DNA of 64,000 bases from contig JBITNC010000001.1 in the NCBI GenBank assembly GCA_050084985.1, positions 160,518,001-160,582,000 of the forward strand. Reading direction: 5' to 3'. The notes under the pieces are model-generated. The model made no database searches and was not told the origin of the DNA. It was given only the letters and a program-made list of their open reading frames with translations. A program made the translations under genes and the position numbers. Origin of the DNA: Nageia nagi. Taxonomy: Eukaryota; Pinophyta. Below are positions 1 to 12,494 of the stretch, in pieces; the stretch's first letter is position 1, and each line of letters opens with the position of its first letter.

Positions 1-541
1 GAAGATTGAGGATAAAGTGATTTTCAAAAATATCCTTAGATCACTATCATCCATTTTTGGTGCCAAAGTCTCAACCATAAAAGAACTAAAGGATTTAAAT
101 ACTCTTACTATAGATGAAATGTATGGTACCTTAATTGCCTATAGGATGATGATTATAAATTCCAAGACTAATGATAAAGAAGTTTTCTTCAAATTTTCTA
201 AAGCAAATTCAATTGAAGAAGATACTTCAGATTATGAAGAATCCAACTTTATTTAGAGACTCAAAAGAGGGTAAGGTAATTATAAAGGTAAGTTTCCTTT
301 AAAGTGCTTCAGATATGGTTTAATTAGTCATTTGTCTAATAAATATCCCTACAAGGAGAAAAGCCTCATTTCTAAAGAAGATAATTATGAAGGAGATGAA
401 TATAAATATGATACTAGTGAAGTTTCATTTATAGATTTTAAATATTTAGAATTTAATGGTACTATAATTGATTCAAATTTTAATAAAGTGAAGAAAAATA
501 AGAGCCAAAAGGTGGAAATGGTTCCATTTCATTCACACTAG
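1..541 (+). pseudogene. Copia-type gag fragment (UBN2-like), C-terminal part
   Basis: A single reading frame runs from the window edge to 541 and reads as the end of a Copia-type Gag polyprotein, which in a live element packages its RNA. The stretch KELKDLNTLTIDEMYGTL is the typical end of the UBN2 gag domain, followed by an acidic linker and a basic run. A CCHC zinc knuckle would follow, but here it reads KCFRYGLISHLSNKYPY, with the second and fourth metal-binding positions changed to Tyr. Two in-frame stops interrupt it (TAG 254-256, TAA 272-274). No pol follows. The same fragment recurs at 55,475 and shares the TAA, so the element was dead before the duplication. Family call is secure; no function is expected. 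Confidence 0.85.
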
Positions 542-1238
542 CTAGTTTATGGTTGCACATTCTTAGGGAGAGAAATTCCTAGTTTATATTATATGCTTCT
601 ATGTATGGTTGCTATTATTTTTATTGCTTACTTGAACTTGAGAATTGTACATGAATTTAGTGGGAGTATTTCAATTACTTATCTTCCTACCCTCAAACTT
701 AGTCTTCATAAGTTATCTTTCTTATTTTGTCCAAGAAATTGGTGTCTAGTATCTTATTGATTAAGATTGCTATGTACAACAATAACTTTCTATCTTACAA
801 TACCACTTCCTTACACATTTTATTTTTATCATATTACATCAAGGAGAAAATGTTATATTATTTGGGCTTCTTATTGTTGTCATTCATTTGTTTGAAGATT
901 ACATATTTTGGTGTATTATCAGATGATGAAGAAGAAAAGAGACTAATTTTATGCCAATATGTTGAATCTTGGTGTTTTATTTATTCTTGGTGGAGATTGC
1001 TATTAAGTTGTAGATATGCTTCAGTGTCCTTATAATACATCATTGATATTATTGAAAAAAATGGGGAGATAGGTATTGAATGGAGTGAGTTTTTACAACA
1101 ATGGTAAAGAGGGAGATTATTTACCATATGCTTATGCTTGTGTTGGTGTTCTCATTATTATCAAAGGAGTCTGCACATATGCCATAATATCAAAGGTGAT
1201 CAAGTGCAATTATGTTAAAGTCATACAATATATGAGAA
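542..1238. other. Duplicated non-coding segment downstream of the gag relic
   Basis: No recognisable gene. The sequence is closely matched at 55,790-56,475. Short open frames on the plus strand (727-1,035 and 1,076-1,315) have low-complexity, hydrophobic translations that do not resemble a known family and are not evenly conserved between the copies. It is interrupted at 1,238 by the Copia insertion and resumes at 8,152. Confidence 0.6.
1234..1238. repeat. Target-site duplication GAGAA, left side of Copia element 1
   Basis: GAGAA directly precedes the element and is repeated at 8,147-8,151 directly after it. The unoccupied partner locus carries a single GAGAA at 56,471-56,475 with the same flanks on both sides. 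Five base pairs is the usual length for Copia integrases. Confidence 0.9.
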
Positions 1239-1737
1239 TGAAGGATTTGAACAATAACATAAGAAACTCTAAAGTACCAAGATCTCATGAAAGCATAGAA
1301 TTCATATCTAAATAAATCTAATAAGATAATATCACAACATAACATAAGATGTAAGTGGTTCCTCCAATTAAGAGTACATCAACTAACTAGATCTCACTTC
1401 TCAACAAATATGAACTCTTACAAATCTCCTAATCTTCATCTCTTAAACACTATCCTATAGCATAACTTTATGCCACAAATTGATGTATGATACAAAGAGA
1501 GAGCCTTCTATTTATAGGCCAAAATCTCTCTTTGGATCACCCTTTTACCCAATGTATAAAATCATGACATGCACATCCTTTTACCGAAGGAGCATGCTCA
1601 TAACATGGAGTGTAGGACAAGTTACATTATCATATTCACTTAAATACTTAAGGTATCTAATGATACACTTAAGTATTAATAAATTTATAAAGCAAATTAA
1701 TACAAACCTTTATAATAATGTATTATACATTCCAACA
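1239..1737 (-). repeat. 3' LTR of Copia element 1
   Basis: On the minus strand it runs TGTTGGAATG to AATCCTTCA, with the canonical TG...CA ends. It aligns over its whole length with 7,648-8,146. The polypurine tract abuts its outer (plus-strand right) edge, which identifies it as the 3' copy. Confidence 0.9.
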
Positions 1738-1747
1738 CTCTCCCTTA
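1738..1747 (-). other. Polypurine tract of Copia element 1
   Basis: On the minus strand AAGGGAGAG lies directly upstream of the 3' LTR start TGTTGG, the expected place for the plus-strand primer of reverse transcription. Confidence 0.75.
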
Positions 1748-2429
1748 ATGTAATATTTGGATAGAGTGAATAAGAGAGAAGGAAGAGAGAAAATAAGAAA
1801 GTTATCCTCCAAATAGATACAATAAAGATGAGAAATTTTTACATATTTATAAATTAAGAAAGATCTAGTTTGAGGCTCACTACATTACTAAATACAATCA
1901 TTAATCACAACTGGTTTCAATGTACATGAAGTAGTCATCCAACTGGAAGTCATGAAGAATATCCAAGATCCTAAATATAAGAAATAAGTAACTTACAATC
2001 TCAAATGAACCTACAAGTCATAAGCAACTCAAATAATAAGATCAATTAGATGCAACATATTCATACCAACTAGGATATATGAATAACTCAAATACCATCA
2101 TGAATTGATCAATGGTGCACTATAAGTCATCACGAAGATGACAAGCCAAAACTCATAATCCCCTGCTATATATAAAATATGTGTTGATTATCACTACAAA
2201 ATAGAGCATGCACATATGAATAACTAAATAGTGCTAAAAGACACATAAGAGTTCCTTATACATGGAGAATTGAATAGTACTAGATTGGCCAATCTTTTTG
2301 TTTTAAAAATTTGTACAATAAGTTTCTCATATAGAATGAACTTACCATAAATGTGTACAACAAAATCAACACTATATATCATAAAATCTTTCTAGGGGTG
2401 AAGTTGTCATTGTAAACATGAATTCAATA

Positions 2430-5400
2430 TAAGAATTTAAACTTCACTCTCCCTTGAGAAAAACTTTACCAACCTGATGGTATCCTTAAGCTTACAAAAC
2501 TAAGCTTTTAAGAGAGGCTTGGTGAACAAATCAATGGATTTCAATGTGGATGGATAATACTTCAAGTGTATGATGCCATTAAGAACCTTCTCTCTGATAA
2601 AATATGCCTAGATATTCACATATTTTATTCTTTGATGAAACATAAGATTCTTAACCTAAGAGATCATCGATTGATTATATGAAAAAATCAAAGATGAACC
2701 ACCTTTCTCATACCTTATTTATTATAGAATATGCCTTAGCCAAATGGATTCTTAGGTTGCAATAGACATGGCACAATATCTAGCTTTTATGGTGGAAAGA
2801 AAAATAGTAGGCTACTTCTTAGAAGCCTAAGAGATAGCACCTAAAGCAATGCTAAACACATATGCAAAGGTTGATTTCTTATCATCTCTATCTCCACCAT
2901 AGTTAGAATTTGAGAATCTAGAGAGAATAAATTAGGACCATTTAGAATACTTAAGACCAAGATCTTTAGTCCCTGCAACATATTTCAAGATTTGCATAAC
3001 AATAATGAGGTGTTCAAGATATGGCTTCTACATGAATCAAGCCATCAGATTCATTGCAAAGGTAATATTTGGCTTGAAAATAGTTAAATACAAAAGACTA
3101 CTAATTAATTTCCTATGAGCTATAGCATTAACTAACTAAGAGTTGGAACTCAAAGAAATAGTGATTCTAGGAGAGACTAGGATTGCAACATATCTACATT
3201 TTTCTATTTAAAATTTTTATAAAATGTTTGATATATATTTAGATTGACTGATATAAGTACAATCTTTGTATTAATACACTTGAATTCCAAGATAGCAGTG
3301 CAAGAGATCAAGATCATTCATTTCAAATGTTACCTTAAATTTGGATATGCACTTTTGAATGATTTTTTCATTATTCTCAGTTATAAAAAGATCATTCACA
3401 GAAAAGAGAATCAATACCATGTCTTTTTTTTTTATTGAGCACATATAGAACAAAGTCAAAAAAATACTTGGAGGAACCAATATCTACAAAAAACCTTGAA
3501 ATCTTCTAGTACGAAGCTTTAGTTGCTTTCTAAAGTCCATACAATGACTTCTTTTGCTTGCACACAAAGGATTCTTTGCCTTCTACCATAAACCTTTTTG
3601 ATTGATTCATGAATATTTCCACATCTAACCCACCATTAAAGAATGCATTTTTGATGTCAAGTTGAAAAACTTTTCATTCTTGAGCTACAGAAAAAGCAAA
3701 GATAATTCTTATTGTAAGCATATTTACCATGAGAGCAAAGGTTTCTTCATAATCTACACCATATTACTGAGCAAAACCTTTGATTACCAAACTTGCCTTG
3801 TATTTTTTAATATTTTCAATAGAATTGAACTTGACATTGTAGATTTACTTATTGCTAATCATATTCTTTTCATTGGGATAAGAAACCAACTCTCAAGTTT
3901 TATTTTTCATAAGAACCTCGTACTCCACTTTCATGGTTTCCATCTAACACTTATGCTTAAAAGCTTCTTTGAAGGTTGAGGGCTCATACTTATTATCAAC
4001 CTTGGTAAATAAGGATTTGTTTAAGGTCATGCTCCTAATTACCCTTTGAGTTAAATAATTTTGATTTTAAAATGACTTATTTACATCAATATCTAACCAG
4101 TTAGGTGTAACTAAAGAGTCATCTATATCATCAACATCCTCATTAGAACTAGATTCTTTAGGATGTTCATTGAACTTGACATCTCTTAAAATGAACACTA
4201 CTTTATAGGATGGAGAGTAGAGCTTGTAACCTCTATGCTAACTATCATAACCTACAAAGATTCATTTTTTAGCTTTTTTATCCAATTTTTCCTTTTCTTC
4301 AAAAATAATGTAAGAGAATGCTTCACAACCAAATACCTTAAGATGAGAAATCTTAAGTTTTCTTCCTAACCATGTCTCAATAGAAGCTTTACCCTGAACA
4401 AATTTTATGAAAAGCCTATTCAAAGTGTAAATACTAGTTTTTATAACTTTACCCTATAAGAAATTAGAAATATTACCCATCATGCATCTAGCCATCTCCA
4501 TAATTATCCTATTTTTTCTTTTAAAAATACCATTCTACTGAGAAGTGTATAAACTTATAAACTACCTTTTGATTCCATGCTTAGCACAATAGTCATTGAA
4601 CTCATTACTATTATATTCTCCCCCATTATCTTATCTCAATATCTTGATTTTAAGGTTAGTTTGATTCCTAACAAAGGCCTTAGAAATCTTAAAACTCTCA
4701 AAGGTTTGATCTTTATGCTCAAGTAGATACCCAAAGGTCATCTTACTAAAGTCATCAATGAAGGTCAAGATGTAAGATGCTCCTCCAAATGACTTAGTTT
4801 GAAATAGACCTATCAAGTTTGAATGCACAAATTGAAGAGGTTGAGATGCTCTTATTGCCTTATCTTTTTTAAACTTTAATCTATGAATCTTATTAAGAAT
4901 GCACTTCTTTTATAGACCAATCAAAGATAAAATTAAAGGCAAACCTTTCATAAGTTCTTGGTATTTCATGACTTGAATACTCTTGTGGTTAAGGTGTCAT
5001 AAATTTTTGTGCTAAAGATTGTCTCTAGAACACACACTTGTAGTAAGACACATCTTTGTTGGAACTTGATCCATAATGTAGAGATCATCTTTCACTAATC
5101 TCTTAACCAACATGGATGTTTTTTCTTAATGCACTAGGATTGAGAGTTGAACTCAAAAGAGTACCATTTTATAGCAACTTGGATCATGGACAGAAGGTTT
5201 ATCTTAAGCTTAGGAACATAGAGCACATTATCAAGAACTTTCTTATGAATCAACATACTCCCAATTCCTTAGGCTTCAAGGCTAGAGTTATCACCTATCA
5301 CAACCGCATCTTTTCTATAGTTTTGAAAGTTTTTAAACTTTTATTTTTCAAAGAATAGGTGATTAGTGCAACTAAAGTCAACAAACCAATCAGATGAAAA

Positions 5401-6400
5401 AGAATGGGACATGGAGTAGAGCACTATAATAAAATTGGCATGAATATTCTTTTTTATTTTAAAGTTCCTTACATTACTATTTTTCTTTTTCTATATTTTC
5501 TTTTTGTAGTAATCAACTTTTTTATGACCTTAGATGCTATAATAGTTAAAATTACCATCAAAATTTTTTTTAGGATGTGGATTGTTTGCTTTGCCTTTTA
5601 CATCTCTTTGCTTGAATTGGTTATTATTTCTATTATTCTTATTATTGTTGTTATTCTTATTGTTGCTAATGTTACCATTGTTCATACTATTGTTGTAGCC
5701 ATTGCCTCTTTTTTAAATCTTTTGGAAAAAGAAATAGAAGATTTCTTTTGATGGTTGAACTTCTTCTTGAGAGAAATTTTAGTTGCTCCAAGAGCAATGT
5801 TATTATCTTTTAGAGAAGAAATCAATCTTTTTGTTAAGGGTTTTCTCATACTTCAAAAGGAGCCTATAAAGGTTATCAAATGAGAATACTTCTTTATCAT
5901 CAAGCCTTATTTCCATAACTACCATAAAGTTTTCAAACTTTGAAGAATGATGAAGACCATGAACTCATCATTGATCCAATTACACCCATAATCAACAAGT
6001 TAGGTCCTTAGGTCAATGATTTTGTTCAAGTAGATGGCAACATTTTCATATTTCCCTTGATGAGATTGAAACAACTTTTGGAGAATGGTAAAATTTCATG
6101 AAAACTTTGAACCAAGGTAGATTTGCTTAAATTTATCCTAAGCTTTCTTTATCGAGGTTGAAGAGAAAATTATTAAGAGCACATCATCTAATACTGTATA
6201 GAAGATCATGGAGTTTACTAACTCATTCTTTGTGTTCTAAGCCTCTAGTGCCTTCTCATTTATAGGAGGTAAAAGGTTCTCATTCACTATTTACCAAAGA
6301 TTCCTTGCCTGCAACTTAGCTTTCATTCGAGGTTCTCAAATCCAAAAGTTGGAATCATTAAGAATTTATTTGGGTAAAAATGAGTCTCTCATTTGCTACA
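2430..6400 (-). pseudogene. Copia element 1 gag-pol remnant
   Basis: Read on the minus strand, the order is gag (about 6,400-5,750), a degenerate zinc knuckle (about 5,620-5,480), integrase, reverse transcriptase and RNase H, as in Copia elements. The integrase core at 4,631-4,828 reads SFGGASYILTFIDDFSKMTF, containing the second catalytic Asp region. Reverse transcriptase pieces include DIKNAFFNG near 3,650 and DLDLLHCYLGIQVY at 3,271-3,480. RNase H ends near 2,500-2,620 with the FTKPL motif. The frame is broken in many places. Plus-strand open frames inside this block (3,244, 3,662, 5,116, 5,404) are shadows. The domain calls come from recalled family motifs, not from a search. Confidence 0.85.
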
Positions 6401-7149
6401 CAAGAATATGAAACAAAATAAGCATGTGGTTTAATAAACAACAATTTATGTTAACTTTTACATGTTACATTTAATTAACTAAGACATGCTTGATTTGACT
6501 TAAAAAAAATTCCTAAGCATTAACTTAAAAACCTTAAATCCTAAGCATAAGCATGCATCATTTCTACACTTATATCATTTCATAAGTATGCATTATTTTA
6601 TTACTTTGCATAAGTTAAATTTGTGAAAAAATGCATTAAGATTAAAAAATTAAGTAGGAATGCATCAAATAATCCATCATGCATAAGTATATTTGATAAC
6701 TATGTGTAATTACTTAGAATCTATGCATTTTTTTTAGTATCTAAAAAAGTAAGTAAAGATTATAAAATTTCCCCCTTCTTTTACTTAAAAAAGATCCCCA
6801 AAGATAGAATACTAACTTAGCATAGCAATTTATCTTTAAATTCCTTCTAAGTATATATCTATTAGAAAATAATATCCCCCTTGTTTACTTTAAAAAAATT
6901 TGAGTATCCCCTTTAATCAATAAAAGCTTAGTAAAATTTGATCATATGAAAGGTTCAAATATCTTAAAAGTACTTTTACCAAAATAAATTGTAATATATA
7001 GTTAAGCAAATAGAAGGAAATTTGTAAATATTCTTACTAATTTTGCCATTTTAAAAATTTAATTTAATTTTTATTTTTATTAAGTAGTCAAAAAATAAGC
7101 CATCATTGCAAAAAGTAAATGAAGGAAGAAACTTACTCCATTTATGCAT

Positions 7150-7633
7150 TTAATATAATAGAGACAAACCCCTCAATTCTCATGTTGGTGCATTATTCTC
7201 CACCTATTTTGTTCTCCTTTATTCTAACCTACTAGTGAATTAATCTCTATCAGTTCTCTTAGTTGACAAAAATTAGTTACAAATTAGGGAGATGATGGTG
7301 TTGACTGGCCAAACTCCTCAATTCTCCTATTGGTGCATTGTTCTCCACCTATTTTATTCTCCCCTAGTAGATGACATTCTTCCTCTTGGTGTGTTCACCC
7401 CCTTTAGTGTGTTATTCAACTTTGGTAGCCATCGCAACCTTGAGTCCACTCTTGCCCCCTACCAACTACCTTATATGGCCACTCTTACATTTGCCTTACC
7501 TTCTAGTTCTCCCTGCCTCCACCTTGCCTCTTGATTCTTCTTGCCTTTGACCCCACTTTCCTCTGCTCATAGCACAACTACATCATTGGGGTGGCTCACA
7601 CATCTATAGCTCATGAAGAGGAGCCTCCAAGGT
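7150..7633 (-). other. Copia element 1 leader with an internal direct repeat
   Basis: This untranslated leader between the primer site and gag is richer in C than the rest of the element. A segment of about 50 bp beginning CTCAATTCTC at about 7,170 recurs at about 7,317 (period about 147 bp) with only a few mismatches. A plus-strand open frame at 7,292-7,534 crosses it but has no family resemblance and lies antisense to the element. Confidence 0.6.
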
Positions 7634-7645
7634 GATCTGATACCA
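7634..7645 (-). other. Primer-binding site of Copia element 1 (initiator tRNA-Met type)
   Basis: On the minus strand TGGTATCAGATC lies two bases inside the 5' LTR. It matches the complement of the plant initiator tRNA-Met 3' end (TGGTATCAGAGC) at 11 of 12 positions, and it fixes the element's orientation. Confidence 0.88.
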
Positions 7646-7647
7646 AT

Positions 7648-8146
7648 TCAAGGATTTGAACAATAACATAAGCAACTCTAAACTACTAATATCTCATGAA
7701 AGCACACAATTAACATCTAAATAACTCTAAGAATACAATCTCACAACATAACACAAGATGTAAGTGGTTCCTCCAACTAGAAGTACATCCACTAACTAAA
7801 TCTCACTTCTTAACAAATATGAACTCTTACAAATCTTCTAATCTTCATCTTCTAAACACTATCTTATAGCATAACTTTACTTCACAAATTGGTTTATGAT
7901 CAAAAGAGGGAGCCTTCTATTTATAGACCAAAATCTCTCTTTGAATCACCCTTTTACCCAATGTACAAAAGCATGACATGCACATCCTTTTACCCAAGGG
8001 CCATGCTCCTGACATGAAGTGTAGGACAAGTTACATTATCATATTCACTTAAATACTTAAGGTATCTAATGATACCCTTAAGTATTAGTAAATTTACAAA
8101 GAGGATTAATACAAACCTTTACAATAATGCATTATACATTCTGATA
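7648..8146 (-). repeat. 5' LTR of Copia element 1
   Basis: Full-length partner of 1,239-1,737. It carries substitutions at both ends (TATCAG in place of TGTTGG at its outer end), so the terminal inverted dinucleotides are no longer perfect. It is followed on the plus strand by the GAGAA target duplication. Confidence 0.9.
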
Positions 8147-8151
8147 GAGAA
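8147..8151. repeat. Target-site duplication GAGAA, right side of Copia element 1
   Basis: Second copy of the 5-bp target. The sequence resuming after it (GTGTACCAAAATC) is the direct continuation of the partner locus after 56,475. Confidence 0.9.
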
Positions 8152-9810
8152 GTGTACCAAAATCTAAAGACTTTAGTCTAGGCATGTACAAAGTTTGCCA
8201 AGTGCCTAAGAGATGTATAACATATTGTGTTGGAGTTTTGAAAGTATTAACAAGCATTTAGATTCTATCGAAGTTGATGAAATTTTGTTTACTCCACTCT
8301 ATCAAATTTTAATCAGAATTAAACAATATTAAAATGGTTAGAGTATAATGTATTCTATTTTTCCACCATTCTAGTGAAGTTCATCTACTCCAATTCTACT
8401 GAATTTTTGTTAGAATCAAACATTATGATGCATGAAGGTGAAGACTATCGGATGATGATGCAATGAAGGTGAAGATCGATCGAATGATGATACAATGAAG
8501 GTAAATACCATTGTATGATGATGTACAGAAATGGAGTTTTATTGAAAGGCTTAATGCTTATGTAAAAAAGGAATGTGAATCTGAAACTTTGAGAAACCTT
8601 ATGATGCTAGCATGTTTTTAAGTGCAAATGTTTTTATTACATTGTATTTTTTTTAGTATGGAGAAATATGATAGTGTTAGCAATAACTGAAGTGCAAATT
8701 TCCCTCGTATAATGGTGTTTCTTGGGTGTAGAGAAATGTGGTGAAATCAATAATATTTAGAGTGTGAATTTCCCCTCTAACATTATGTTTCCAAGGTGCG
8801 AATGAGCTTAATGATGTTAGCACTCTACAAAGTCAAGATTCTTCAGCAGACATTGCAAAATGACATGAGTTTGATGTAGATTACCTTAGGGAGAATATGA
8901 AAGAGTTAATGCGGCCATATAAGGGCTTATGTGAAAAAGTAGATGCTTATGCAGAGATGAAATATATTATGCAAAAGCAGATGCATAGTTACCAATTTGT
9001 CATCTGAAGAGCCCATACTTTGTGAGAAGAGATGTTATAAATATGATGAAGGAAGAAGCTGGAGGTATGATGTCAATTGTGAACAAAGGTGTTATAAAGA
9101 GATGCAATTGCTTATGCAAAAACTTTAACCCTTATGCAGTAAAGTAAAGACTTATGAGATGCAAACAAAGCTTATGCAGACAAATGATGCCTTATGCATA
9201 GAAGTGAGGTCCTATACAGACATAGATAGTCATGTGTGGAGAGATTCTTGACAAACATGTACAATAAAATGAATTAGATGGATATCTTAGATTTTTATTG
9301 CAACTTATTTACTCTATTTATAAACATCATTTCTAGTTTTTAAACTTTTGTAGAAGATGTTAGACCTCAAAGTGGGTTTGTATGGTAACCTTTCATATTA
9401 ACATAATGCTAACTATTAATAGCTAGAGCATGTGTGCTTTGCATAGCCCTTTTAAATATTTGTTGTTATTTAATGTTTATTAATAATAGTGAACAAATAG
9501 TTTCAAGGAAGAATATTTGTTTGAATAATAAGCATTTACCCCATTTAAATTAATCCATAGGATTTATTTTTTATTATTATCAATTATTTGGAACAATCTT
9601 GTTTGGATTAGGGTAGTGGCAAATATGGAATTCAAAATCTTAAATTGTGTGATTTTTAATATGTTTATACTTGGTAAACCTCAAATCTAAATATTTCATT
9701 AGTGCATATGAGGCATTATTAGTGTTATGTGAGTGTGGTTATTAGTAATTTTATGTCTAGGAGAGTGCCAAAAGGTTTATCATCTACTTAAACATTACTA
9801 CTATTTATTT
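8152..9810. other. Duplicated non-coding segment, possible old LTR
   Basis: Matches 56,476-58,123. No gene is recognised. A TGTTGGAG start at about 8,231 resembles a plant Copia LTR start and lies downstream of the plus-strand gag relic, so this may be the 3' LTR of the same dead element; no primer site or second LTR supports that. Between 8,540 and 9,200 the string CTTATG(C/T)A recurs many times, giving an irregular repeat that is kept in the other copy. Confidence 0.5.
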
Positions 9811-12478
9811 AAAGAAAAGGGTAACTTTCTTTTTCTAATATCCATTGCTTCTATGCTATGAGAGTGTTCTAATAAGAAAAGTAGGATTTACCTAGAATAT
9901 CATGATTTACTTGGAATAATTGAGACTACTATGTCTCATAATAATGTAATTAGATAAAATATGCTAGAGGAAACTATGGATTCACATCCAACTTTATACA
10001 TTTAATGACCATCTCATCTCATATTGTAACAAATTTGTTATTTTTATTATTATTATTATTACTATTTTATACTATAGGAATCGATTTTGACTTACATTTA
10101 TAATCTTCTCTTCATGAATTTGAATCCTAATCCTTCCTACCACTATAACCTCTAATTGCACAAGATAAACCTTTTAACATAACTAATAATGTTGGTACTA
10201 TAAGGCTTAGCAATGTGGTTGTGGCTTGGCAAGTAGTTGAGGATATTTCACATATTGCAATAATGTATTTTTTATATTGTAGGGGAGTTTTCATATACTT
10301 CAAGCTGATTTCACTTGCTAGTATGCATTTTATGCCTAGGAACTTATCTTGATAATGAAAAAGTTAAATACTTAGCATAGATAAGAAAAATCTTGTTGGT
10401 TGGTACTATGAGAAAATTTCAGGACTTTAGAGACTAACCATTTATAAGTTTTTCACCATCAACTATCGAACCTGCTTTGGAATTATGAATAATGAATAAT
10501 AGATTAAGATTACAGACCATGGTATCATATGATGTGATATCTTGACATAAAAGGAAATTTATGATAAGTAGATACTATTATAAGTTACCCATTTAGTTTG
10601 ATGTGATATTTAGGAATCATAACAAAGAGGCACTCAGGTTTAAAGTGAAAGTAATTAACACTTGTGAATGCATATATACAATTCACCTAATTAGCATGGA
10701 GCATATTATTTGTGGAAATGGTAAATAAAGCCATGAGATAAATTTCCCAAATTCATTTATGATTTCATGTAGTCATTGATATTTGATATTATAATTTTTT
10801 TCATGTGATATAAAGAAAGTTGTGAATCTTTTTCAATTATCTTATTAAATGTATAAAATTCATGACCATGCATAAGCTTCAAAAAAATATTTGTGCTATT
10901 AGTTACATGCTCTCATTCCATTGATCTCATAGGCACAAATTAGATTGTGTTATTTATAAAGTTACAAATCATCATTTGTCTATGGATATGAAGAATGTTC
11001 TTGGATATTTAGAGGGAAAATTATGGGTGTATTAAATAACAATTAGTTTGATGATTGATGGAAGTCATCGATGGTTATGAAGAAACCTTGCCTAATTATA
11101 AACACTACCTACAAATACCTTAATAGTCAAGATGATTAAAATTCTTTTTTCTAAAAAATAACCTAAAAATGTAAGAGATAAATAACATATTATGAGCACC
11201 TTACTATACCTAGAATTATAAATCTATTTCTAGCCATCTAAATGTGTAAAATTTTTAATTCGATCTTCAATGTTAATTTCAAAAAGTTCGAAGCTAAAAA
11301 ATAGTCAGATGCTACTCTGTTGCAATTTCTAAACTATGACAAGACCATCCCAAAATCTTTGGTCCAAATATGATTTTGCATGTCTACCATGTGTTGTTGG
11401 TTTTGTATTTAGGTATGTTACAAAGATGTTATAAACCATAAAGGTCAAGGATTAGTCTTCAATACTACCCTTTGCAGACCATTCTATCTACTGCTTTGTT
11501 GTTAGTAATCTCTTAAATTAGACAGGCACTTATAGTTCCTTTATTTGTAAGACTTAATATGATTCATACATTCCTTCTAATAGTGCGACAACAATGGAGC
11601 ATACTAAATGCTCCAAAATCAAACTTAGATTTAAATGTTGTCTTGTAACACAATTCCATTTATCTAACTAAAATTAGTTTTTTGTACAAAATTATTATGG
11701 TTCGAACCAATACCATAAAAAATCTTAATTTTTTTGGTTCCAGTAGAGAGTTATGACCAAATTACGAATAATATTTTAAGCCATTAAAATGGATTGTTTT
11801 AGAATGTCATTCTTATGGTAGAGTCTTATTTGCCTACCTTTCACATTTTTGTAATGGTAGATGGTTAAATACAAGACTAAATACTCCCCTAAGTTGTTAT
11901 AAATAGTTCATTACAAAAAAAATAGAAAATAAAAAGAAGAAAAAGAATAAGAATAATAAGAATTTTAATAATACAAATAAGAATAATAAAAAATAATAAT
12001 AAATGCAACAATAAAAATAAATAAAAATTATACGATATATGTAACAAAATTTTCCCTCGTTAACTTTCCACACATCTTGCTTATTGCACAAGGTTCCAAT
12101 TGGTAGTATATATCTGTCTATATATATATATGAATGGGCATTTAATGGCCAATTACCTTTTTGCCAAAAATCTTACATGAGTATCGTCTTATATCAAAAG
12201 CTCTATGGTCCTTATTCAGATTAAGAAATAGGCTAGCTATTATTTGGAAAATGGAACGGATGTTATATTAAAAGTAATAAAACGCCATTAGGAAATTGTA
12301 TTGGAATTCAAACACTGCTTCGATGATTCGAATGAATGGCCATTCGTTATTCAGAAGCGTTTGTCCTCTTAATGTGGCTGATTTATATATCAAATAGCAA
12401 GTTGTAGTAGATTCAAAATTTTGGTTTGATGATTCCAATGAATGGTTATTCTTTTATTCATAAGCTTTCGTCCTCTTC
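9811..12478. other. 2.7 kb AT-rich segment present in the left arm only
   Basis: The partner arm joins the equivalents of 9,810 and about 12,478 directly (around 58,123), so this block was either lost there or gained here. I find no LTRs, terminal inverted repeats or target duplication at its ends and no recognisable coding domain. It contains short trinucleotide runs (about 10,035-10,065) and a purine-rich AAT/AAG tract at 11,915-12,030. Confidence 0.6.
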
Positions 12479-12494
12479 ATGGGATAATTTCTAT
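12319..12494. repeat. Imperfect tandem duplication, about 107 bp period
   Basis: A segment beginning TGATTCGAATGAATGG at about 12,323 is repeated at about 12,430 as TGATTCCAATGAATGG, and similarity continues for about 65 bp in each. It lies just outside the exon module, at the right edge of the block missing from the other arm. Confidence 0.65.

Larger units (their letters stand above)
1239..8146 (-). mobile_element. Complete-structure Copia LTR retrotransposon 1 (6,908 bp, decayed)
   Basis: Two 499-bp LTRs enclose a Copia-ordered internal region read on the minus strand: leader, gag, zinc knuckle, integrase, reverse transcriptase, RNase H. The primer site, polypurine tract and 5-bp target duplication are all visible. 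Every domain is broken by stops and frameshifts, so it cannot make a working polyprotein. By hand count the two LTRs differ at about 21 of the first 190 aligned bases, so the insertion is not recent. It sits inside the older duplicated segment, and the other arm (56,471) shows the site without it. Confidence 0.92.

Noticed and set aside
5404-5751. 115-codon plus-strand hydrophobic frame
   Set aside because: Antisense to the Copia gag zinc-knuckle region; the hydrophobic run is the complement of a lysine- and asparagine-rich gag tail.
7292-7534. Plus-strand 80-codon frame
   Set aside because: Crosses the Copia leader antisense to the element and includes its direct repeat.
11897-12091. Minus-strand frame rich in Phe, Tyr and Leu
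   Set aside because: Low-complexity translation of an AAT/AAG-rich tract; no membrane-protein family resemblance.
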